Source: Bacillota bacterium (lineage in GTDB: Bacteria; Bacillota; Clostridia; Lachnospirales; Lachnospiraceae). Taken from it: DNA of 10,767 nt. Below the pieces are notes generated by a model. That model was not told the DNA's origin and did not search any database. It saw nothing but the letters and a program-made list of their open reading frames with translations. The position numbers and the translations under genes were made by a program. Below are positions 1 through 4,585 of the stretch, piece by piece. Every line of letters starts with the position of its first letter. Within the stretch, counting starts at the first letter, position 1. Where the stretch lies: positions 1-10,767 of the forward strand of contig JAEZHX010000113.1 in assembly GCA_023436765.1 (NCBI GenBank), given 5' to 3'.

Positions 1-368
1 TGAAGATTTCCTATGTGTCCCAGGATACCTCCGGGCTGACGGGTAATCTGAAGGATTATGCTTACTATCATGGCTTGGATGAGACCATCTTCAAGACAGT
101 GCTTCGGCAGCTGGACTTCTCAAGAAACCAGTTCGAAAAGAATATGGAGGAGTTCAGTGCAGGACAAAAGAAGAAGGTTTTGCTGGCCAGGAGCCTGGCG
201 GAGCCGGCCCATGCATTTCTATGGGATGAGCCATTGAATTTTATTGACGTTCTCTCCAGGATACAGCTGGAGGAGCTACTTCTTAAGTATCAGCCAACGA
301 TGATCTTCGTCGAGCATGACCGGATCTTCGCAGAGAAGATTATGACGAAGGAGGTTATCCTTACTTGA
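1..368 (+). CDS. ABC-F ATPase, Lsa/CplR-like, C-terminal fragment (5' end outside window)
   Basis: Only the last ~122 codons are present; the frame is open from base 3, so the gene starts upstream. The GTG at 15 is internal, not a start. The fragment is the end of the second nucleotide-binding domain of an ABC-F protein: a Q-loop region (SYVSQD), the signature EFSAGQKKKVLLARSL, a Walker B with catalytic Glu (FLWDEPLNFIDVLSR) and the switch histidine in FVEHDR. The WDEPLNFIDV...IQLEELL...PTMIFVEHD wording is typical of the Lsa/CplR/VmlR branch, soluble proteins that bind the ribosome and displace lincosamide, streptogramin A or pleuromutilin antibiotics. They have no membrane domain and do not export. 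No long C-terminal extension follows the switch region. Antibiotic resistance itself is inference, because the interdomain linker that sets specificity is not in the window. Confidence 0.88.
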   Translation, partial: KISYVSQDTSGLTGNLKDYAYYHGLDETIFKTVLRQLDFSRNQFEKNMEEFSAGQKKKVLLARSLAEPAHAFLWDEPLNFIDVLSRIQLEELLLKYQPTMIFVEHDRIFAEKIMTKEVILT

Positions 369-370
369 TA

Positions 371-424
371 TCGTTACAACCGGAACCTTCTTGGTAAGTC
401 TATGATTTAATAACGAAGTTCCGG
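371..424. repeat. two interleaved inverted repeats downstream of the ABC-F gene
   Basis: TCGTTA (371-376) is the inverse complement of TAACGA (411-416). CCGGAAC plus CTT (379-389) pairs with AAGTTCCGG (416-424) with one bulged base. The two pairings interleave, so they would be alternatives or a pseudoknot. No T-run follows, so this is at best a weak or atypical terminator for the ABC-F gene. The arms are short and chance is possible. Confidence 0.3.
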
Positions 425-470
425 ACTAATTATCCTATGGTATATGAAACAGAATACCGAGTGGAAGGAT

Positions 471-499
471 TTGACGGATTATGATAACTGCTTTATAAT
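471..499 (+). promoter_or_regulatory. sigma-A promoter of the HAD gene
   Basis: TTGACG at 471-476 and a perfect TATAAT at 494-499 are separated by exactly 17 bp. Transcription would start near 506, giving a 5' leader of about 65 nt. A 10-bp inverted repeat with one mismatch (GATTTGACGG at 468-477, CCGCCAAATC at 515-524) covers the -35 box and the start region and could be an operator, though this is weak evidence. Confidence 0.8.
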
Positions 500-570
500 T
501 ACTGCTATCTATTCCCGCCAAATCATAGAGCTTCAGAGCTGGAAAATAATAAAACCTGAGGAGATACATC

Positions 571-1176
571 ATGATTAAGGTTATTGTATTTGATATCGGA
601 AATGTCCTGGCTCCCTTTGTCTGGGAGGATTGTATCAGGGAGCATGGCTTTTCGGAAGAAATGGTCGAAAGGATTGGGAAAGCAACGGTAAATCACCCTC
701 TATGGAAGGAGATGGACCGAAGTGTAACCTTAGAAGAGGGTCTGATCGAACAGTTTATGGCTAATGATCCTGAAATAGCCTCCGAGATCAGGCAGTTCAT
801 ATTATTCAGTGATACGGCAGTCAGGGAATTTGATTATTCGGCAGGATTAATCAAGAGCCTTAAGGAGAATGGCTATCAGGTATACCTTCTGTCCAATTAT
901 GGAGGCAGGAACTTTCAATATGCCTTGGAGCATTTCTCATTTATCGGGCTTGCTGACGGAGGAGTGATATCCTATGAAGTAGGAAGTGTTAAGCCGGAGC
1001 CTGGAATCTTCGAGGCACTGATTAAAAAATACGATTTGAAGCCGGAGGAGGCAATATTCCTGGATGATGTGAAGTCGAACATTGATGCTGCTGCAAAGCA
1101 TGGGTTCCAAACCATACATTTTAAGAACATAGAGCAGGCCCTGGAGGATATGCGCAGTCTGAAGGTCAGAATATAA
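571..1176 (+). CDS. HAD-superfamily hydrolase (subfamily IA, YihX-like phosphatase)
   Basis: A 201-aa cytoplasmic haloacid-dehalogenase-like hydrolase, probably a phosphatase acting on a small phosphorylated metabolite. Motif I is FDIGNVL with nucleophile D8; the usual second Asp is Gly (G10), as in YihX-type glucose-1-phosphatases and some epoxide-hydrolase-type HADs. Motif II is LLSNY (S108), motif III is the Lys in GSVKPEP (K141), and motif IV is AIFLDDVKSN with D165 and D166 for Mg2+. The stretch from about residue 15 to 85 is the helical cap. Length is normal for the family. The ATG is set by TGAGGAG at 557-563, seven bases upstream. The gene has its own promoter and its own terminator, so it appears monocistronic. 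The substrate cannot be read from the sequence. Confidence 0.9.
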   Translation: MIKVIVFDIGNVLAPFVWEDCIREHGFSEEMVERIGKATVNHPLWKEMDRSVTLEEGLIEQFMANDPEIASEIRQFILFSDTAVREFDYSAGLIKSLKENGYQVYLLSNYGGRNFQYALEHFSFIGLADGGVISYEVGSVKPEPGIFEALIKKYDLKPEEAIFLDDVKSNIDAAAKHGFQTIHFKNIEQALEDMRSLKVRI

Positions 1177-1226
1177 ATCGGATACATAATATGGAATAAT
1201 ACAAGCATCACATGAAACCTTAACAT

Positions 1227-1283
1227 AAGAGGGCTTAAGCAAAACTACTGTTTCATCAGTTTTGCTTAAGCCCTCTTTCGTTT
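1227..1283. terminator. strong convergent terminator between HAD gene and minus-strand small gene
   Basis: A perfect 20-bp stem has arms at 1227-1246 and 1258-1277 around an 11-nt loop, followed on the plus strand by TTTCGTTT. It ends the HAD transcript. It also lies just past the stop codon of the minus-strand gene at 1304, so it probably serves both, although the minus-strand side has only a poor T-run. Confidence 0.85.
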
Positions 1284-1303
1284 AGGAACAAGTCTTGATC
1301 AGT

Positions 1304-1429
1304 TTAGGAATTTTTCTTAGGCTTCTTGATTACTTCCGGCTCGGGCATAATCGGTTTTAAGGATGGCATTACACCGGTATCAGTCTTTTTCTTCTTCTTT
1401 ACTTCTTTTTTGATATCTCTATTCGCCAT
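1304..1429 (-). CDS. 41-aa lysine-rich small protein, function unknown
   Basis: I do not recognise a characterised family. The translation starts MANRDIKKEVKKKKK, runs through TDTGVMPSLKP, and ends with a proline/lysine tail (PEPEVIKKPKKNS). It has 13 Lys and one Arg, no cysteine, and no signal peptide or membrane segment, so it is a very basic cytoplasmic peptide that may bind nucleic acid or ribosomes (inference). It is supported as a real gene by an AAGAGGAG ribosome binding site (plus-strand 1438-1445) eight bases before the ATG, a promoter with 17-bp spacing upstream (1469-1497), and a strong terminator 27 bases after the stop. It is convergent with the HAD gene and divergent from the cobalamin-protein operon. 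Confidence 0.75.
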   Translation of the reverse strand: MANRDIKKEVKKKKKTDTGVMPSLKPIMPEPEVIKKPKKNS

Positions 1430-1468
1430 ATTTTTCACTCCTCTTATTATATTTCATCCGATAACTAT

Positions 1469-1497
1469 ATTATAATAACTTACCCGGAATTCGTCCA
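1469..1497 (-). promoter_or_regulatory. promoter of the 41-aa gene
   Basis: On the minus strand, TGGACG (plus-strand 1492-1497) and a perfect TATAAT (plus-strand 1469-1474) are separated by 17 bp. The -10 box lies 40 bases ahead of the ATG, leaving a short leader that holds the ribosome binding site. The -35 box is part of a 5-bp inverted repeat (GTCCA 1493-1497, TGGAC 1515-1519). Confidence 0.6.
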
Positions 1498-1708
1498 GTA
1501 GAAATTTGTGAAGGTGGACAAACTTCGGAATAATTACCACCGGGAACAAAGGACGTTACATTGACAGTTGATACTTAAATTGATTGCATTTTGAAAGTCC
1601 TTTTAGGTCAGTTTTAGGATGGAAAGGATGCAAATTGATTATAAGGAATCCTGAGATTTCATAGGTTTATTATGAATGATAATAATAGTAATTATTATTA
1701 AAAACTAC
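1498..1708. promoter_or_regulatory. repeat-rich divergent intergenic region, possible operator sites
   Basis: No gene is visible here. The region holds stacked repeats: AAATTGATT twice (1577-1585 and 1632-1640, 55 bp apart); TTTTAGG twice with an 11-bp period (1601-1607 and 1612-1618); TTGCAT/ATGCAA as an inverted pair (1584-1589, 1628-1633) with inner CCTTT/AAAGG (1599-1603, 1623-1627); and an 8-bp inverted repeat TAATAATA/TATTATTA (1680-1687, 1693-1700) ending 8 bp before the -35 box of the next operon. TTGACA at 1561-1566 has no good -10 partner. The 11-bp direct repeat is the spacing OmpR/PhoB-type regulators use; which protein binds here is unknown. I saw no recognisable cobalamin riboswitch core. 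Confidence 0.4.
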
Positions 1709-1737
1709 TTTACATAATATGGTAAGTGGTATATAAT
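1709..1737 (+). promoter_or_regulatory. sigma-A promoter of the cobalamin-protein/ABC-transporter operon
   Basis: TTTACA at 1709-1714 and a perfect TATAAT at 1732-1737 are separated by 17 bp. Transcription would begin near 1744, leaving a leader of about 90 nt before the ATG at 1835. The leader has no obvious terminator or riboswitch. Confidence 0.8.
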
Positions 1738-1834
1738 GTAATTAAAAAATCTTTAAGGATACAGTGGGACTACTGGCTACTAATCGTACAGTACATAATC
1801 GGATTTAAACACTTATTTGGAGGGAGATAAAGGA

Positions 1835-2491
1835 ATGATAAGCATCTATGATCAATTCCATCAGTATTTTAAAGAGGAAGATAAGGAAATGGCAGTTACC
1901 TATATCCTTGATCAGCTGGAGCGGGGGGAACTGGATGTAATTACGTTGTATGAGAAGATATTAGCGCCTATGCTGAATCATATGACCTGCGAGCTAGAAG
2001 ATCAGAGAATCTGCATCTGGAAGGAGCACGTAAAAACCGCGATGGTCAGAACCATTGTGGAAGGCTGTTATCCTTATGTTTTGGCATTAAGACAAAAACT
2101 TAACCTGCCGGCAAGGGGAACAGCTGCGATACTTTGCCCGCCCGATGAATATCATGATCTCGGAGCAAGGATGGCAGCGGATTTCTTCACCATCTGCGGA
2201 TATCAGGCGATCTACGTAGGAAGCAATACACCCTATAAGGATTTTTATAATGCGGTCCATGTCATCCGCCCGGATATCGTGGCCATCAGCGTAAGTAATT
2301 ATTATAATCTTTTTGTAACCAAGAAAATGATTGAGGAGCTTAAGGCAGCCGTTGGAAATCAGCTGAAAGTTGTAGTAGGCGGCCATGCTTTTGAGGAAGC
2401 TCCGGAGAAATATAAATTAGTCGGAGCCGATAGCTACGCGAGATCCTTCGAAGATATTCGCCGTTTGGCAGAGGGAGGAATTGGAGTATGA
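1835..2491 (+). CDS. stand-alone cobalamin (B12)-binding protein, CarH/AerR-like module
   Basis: A 218-aa soluble protein with a helical N-terminal half (about 1-90) and a Rossmann-type B12-binding half (about 95-215). The corrinoid motif is EYHDLG (105-110); H107 would be the lower axial ligand of DxHxxG, with Glu in the first position as in many CarH-type sensors. The Ser-rich loop ISVSN (151-155) and VVVGGHAF (179-186) complete the signature. The helical part keeps the Glu-His pair (E64-H65) of the Wx9EH motif of B12 photoreceptors, but the Trp position is Leu (L54). There is no MerR helix-turn-helix and no methyltransferase domain. I chose ATG 1835, with GGAGGGAG at 1819-1826 eight bases upstream, over TTG 1817, which lies inside that site. 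It is first in the operon and overlaps the permease by 4 bp. It could instead be a corrinoid carrier protein, but no methyltransferase partner is present. Confidence 0.85.
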   Translation: MISIYDQFHQYFKEEDKEMAVTYILDQLERGELDVITLYEKILAPMLNHMTCELEDQRICIWKEHVKTAMVRTIVEGCYPYVLALRQKLNLPARGTAAILCPPDEYHDLGARMAADFFTICGYQAIYVGSNTPYKDFYNAVHVIRPDIVAISVSNYYNLFVTKKMIEELKAAVGNQLKVVVGGHAFEEAPEKYKLVGADSYARSFEDIRRLAEGGIGV

Positions 2492-3654
2492 AATTAGGTT
2501 TCAAAGTAGCACTCAGATTTTTAAGATCCAACCGAGGACAAACGCTGCTGATTATCGTCGGTATCGCTATCGGTGTCTCCGTGCAGATCTTCATCGGATC
2601 CTTAATACAGGGATTGCAGAAGGGCTTGGTGGAAAAAACGATTGGCTTCTCCTCACAGATAACAGTAACCTCATTGACGGAGGATAAGCTGATTTCAAAT
2701 TATCAGGGACTTACAGAGAAAATATTGGCAGCGGACAGTGAGATCGAGGATGTATCCCCTGCCGCAGATTTTCCTGCATTCCTCGAATATAAGGAAAATT
2801 CCCAATCCATCCTGATCCGTGGTCTTCAGCTAGAGGAGGCGGACGGAATCTATCAGCTGAAGGATCGAATCGTAGAAGGTTCATTTCCGGCAGATAACAA
2901 TGAAATCATGATCGGAATCGATCTGAAAGAAGAATACGGGATCGGCTTACAGGATGAGATTTTGATCACAACTACAAATCAGAAAGAAGTGGAATGTAAG
3001 GTAGTAGGTTTCTTCGACCTCAAGGTAGCCGGACTGAATAAGGGCTGGGGCATCACAGCCCTGAAAGCAGCTCAGGAGATCTTTGAGGCACAGGATAAAA
3101 TAACCTCCATTGAACTACAGGTTAAGGAGGCTGCGGTATTCCGTACCGACGAAATTGCGCTCAGAATATCGGACACCCTGGGCAACAAAGAGCTTAAAGT
3201 AGACCAGTGGCAGGCCCAGAATGAGCAGCTGCTCAGCGGGCTTCAGGGACAAAGCATCTCCAGCCTTATGATACAGGTCTTCGTATTGATCTCGGTTGTA
3301 CTCGGAATCGCCAGCGTTCTGGCCATTACCGTCATGCAGAAATCAAAACAGATCGGCATCTTAAAGGCGATGGGCATACGGAATGTGCCCTCCGGTTTTA
3401 TCTTCCTTTCAGAAGGACTCATCCTTGGCTTCTTCGGTGCTCTGTTGGGAATTCTGTTAGGCCTCGGATTATCCTATGCATTTACGAAATTTGCACTGAA
3501 TCCGGATGGGACACCGGTAGTACAGCTCTATATCAGTACTTCCTTTATCATCCTCAGTGGCTGCATCGCGGTTACGGCTTCAGCCCTAGCGGCACTGATA
3601 CCGGCGGTAAAATCCTCGAAGCTGAATCCTATTGATATCATCCGCAACAACTAG
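2488..3654 (+). CDS. ABC transporter permease, MacB/FtsX (LolC/E-type) family
   Basis: A 388-aa integral membrane protein with the MacB/FtsX plan: TM1 at about 18-40, a large extracytoplasmic domain at about 41-255 (MacB periplasmic-core type), then TM2 (260-283), TM3 (304-330) and TM4 (350-373). The segment QKSKQIGILKAMGIR (284-298) is the conserved coupling helix that contacts the ATPase, and the tail LNPIDIIR (379-386) is the usual family end. These transporters are mechanotransmitters that move lipoproteins, peptides, macrolides or lipids rather than pulling substrate through the membrane. The start ATG overlaps the previous stop (ATGA at 2488-2491), so translation is likely coupled to the B12 protein. 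The ATPase gene follows 13 bases after the stop. No membrane-fusion partner is encoded nearby. The substrate is unknown. Confidence 0.9.
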   Translation: MKLGFKVALRFLRSNRGQTLLIIVGIAIGVSVQIFIGSLIQGLQKGLVEKTIGFSSQITVTSLTEDKLISNYQGLTEKILAADSEIEDVSPAADFPAFLEYKENSQSILIRGLQLEEADGIYQLKDRIVEGSFPADNNEIMIGIDLKEEYGIGLQDEILITTTNQKEVECKVVGFFDLKVAGLNKGWGITALKAAQEIFEAQDKITSIELQVKEAAVFRTDEIALRISDTLGNKELKVDQWQAQNEQLLSGLQGQSISSLMIQVFVLISVVLGIASVLAITVMQKSKQIGILKAMGIRNVPSGFIFLSEGLILGFFGALLGILLGLGLSYAFTKFALNPDGTPVVQLYISTSFIILSGCIAVTASALAALIPAVKSSKLNPIDIIRNN

Positions 3655-3667
3655 GAAGGGAGAATTG

Positions 3668-4354
3668 ATGATGAACATATTGGAATTAAAAGATATTAAT
3701 AAGATATATGGGAAGGATGTTCAGACACAGGTGTTATATGACATCAACCTTTCCTTTGGAGATGGTACCTTTAACTCCGTGATCGGCCAGTCCGGCAGCG
3801 GGAAAAGTACTCTTTTAAATATTATGGGAACCCTGGATCAGCCCACCTCAGGTGAAGTCACCATTGCCGGAACGAAGGTAAACACTATGAAAGGAAACCC
3901 GTTGGCAGACTTAAGAAATCGAACCATCGGTTTCGTGTTCCAGTTTCATTATCTGCTGCCCGAATTCACAGCGCTGGAGAATGTACTGATGCCCTTCCGC
4001 ATTCAGAATGGGAAGGTTACCAAGGAAGTGAAGGAAAGGGCGGAAGAGCTGATGAAGCTGGTCGGGTTGGAGAAGGTGAAGAACAATCCAGCTAACAGGA
4101 TGTCAGGCGGTCAGCAGCAGAGAACAGCCATTGCCAGATCCCTGATTAATAATCCGAAGATCATCCTAGCGGATGAACCGACCGGTAACCTGGATTCGGA
4201 ATCCACCGAGAACATCTACGAACTGCTCCGCAAGATTAATGAAGAGCGCAAGACTACCTTCATTATCATCACCCATGACCGAAGAATCGCAGAGAAAGCC
4301 GACAGGATCATTGAGATCAAGGACGGCCGGATCAATCTGGATCTGACGAAATAA
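3668..4354 (+). CDS. ABC transporter ATP-binding protein, LolD/MacB type
   Basis: A 228-aa ATPase that pairs with the permease just upstream, probably as a homodimer on two permease copies. From the ATG at 3668: Walker A GQSGSGKST (40-48), Q-loop in FVFQFHYLLPEFTALENV (Gln at about 92), signature MSGGQQQR (145-152), Walker B IILADE (165-170), D-loop GNLDSE and switch His in IITHD (about 203). The FQFHYLLPEFTA.ENV and LADEPTGNLDS wording is the LolD/MacB/FtsE class. The ribosome binding site AAGGGAG (3656-3662) begins right after the permease stop. It suits either of the tandem ATGs at 3668 and 3671; an upstream in-frame ATG at 3632 is inside the permease gene and has no ribosome binding site. 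All catalytic residues are intact. Confidence 0.93.
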   Translation: MMNILELKDINKIYGKDVQTQVLYDINLSFGDGTFNSVIGQSGSGKSTLLNIMGTLDQPTSGEVTIAGTKVNTMKGNPLADLRNRTIGFVFQFHYLLPEFTALENVLMPFRIQNGKVTKEVKERAEELMKLVGLEKVKNNPANRMSGGQQQRTAIARSLINNPKIILADEPTGNLDSESTENIYELLRKINEERKTTFIIITHDRRIAEKADRIIEIKDGRINLDLTK

Positions 4355-4387
4355 ATATACCTAGTTCATTTTATATTTCTTTATATG

Positions 4388-4475
4388 AGCAAGAAGCATC
4401 AGGATGCTTACTTTCTACCCTTTGTTATATACAAGGAGAGAAGGTAACCTATCATAGATGCATCTTGCTTTTTTT
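4388..4475 (+). terminator. large structured terminator of the B12-protein/ABC operon
   Basis: The outer stem pairs AGCAAGAAGCATC (4388-4400) with GATGCATCTTGCT (4457-4469), 12 of 13 bp, and is followed directly by seven T's (4469-4475). Within it, 4408-4424 pairs with 4432-4447 (CTTTCTACCC-type arm against GAGAGAAGG, with G-U pairs and one bulge). A compact alternative hairpin, AAGCATC-AG-GATGCTT (4394-4409), uses the left half of the outer stem, so the two cannot form together. This is a good terminator with an attenuator-like alternative fold. Confidence 0.75.
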
Positions 4476-4523
4476 ATATAAACCGGCTTGCCGTTTCAGC
4501 TCAATTTCACTTCCTGCAGTTTT

Positions 4524-4553
4524 TTGAATGATTTTCGGTTTCCTGTTCATAAT
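4524..4553 (+). promoter_or_regulatory. probable promoter of the activase fusion gene
   Basis: TTGAAT (4524-4529) and CATAAT (4548-4553) are separated by 18 bp, about 30 bases ahead of the ATG at 4586. It is close to consensus but less certain than the other promoters in the window. A separate promoter is expected because a terminator lies just upstream. Confidence 0.5.
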
Positions 4554-4585
4554 AGATAGATAAATTATGTCTAGGAGTATGCAGC

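Noticed and set aside
937..1242. Minus-strand open frames overlapping the HAD gene (101 and 84 codons)
   Set aside because: They lie antisense to a clear HAD gene, run into the terminator stem, and have no ribosome binding site or recognisable motifs.
1561..1589. TTGACA at 1561 as a second promoter of the B12 operon
   Set aside because: At 17-bp spacing the -10 position reads TTGCAT, a poor match, whereas 1709-1737 is near-consensus.
1498..1834. Possible cobalamin riboswitch ahead of the B12-protein gene
   Set aside because: I looked for the B12-box (AGCCAGGAGACCTGCC-like) and the GCCACTG-type core on the plus strand and did not find them; the promoter at 1709-1737 leaves a leader of only ~90 nt, too short for that riboswitch.
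1817..1834. TTG start at 1817 for the B12-binding protein
   Set aside because: The TTG overlaps the GGAGGGAG ribosome binding site that correctly serves the ATG at 1835, and the extra residues add nothing to the family fold.
3632..3667. ATG at 3632 as start of the ATPase gene
   Set aside because: It lies inside the permease coding region with no ribosome binding site; the AAGGGAG site points to 3668 or 3671.
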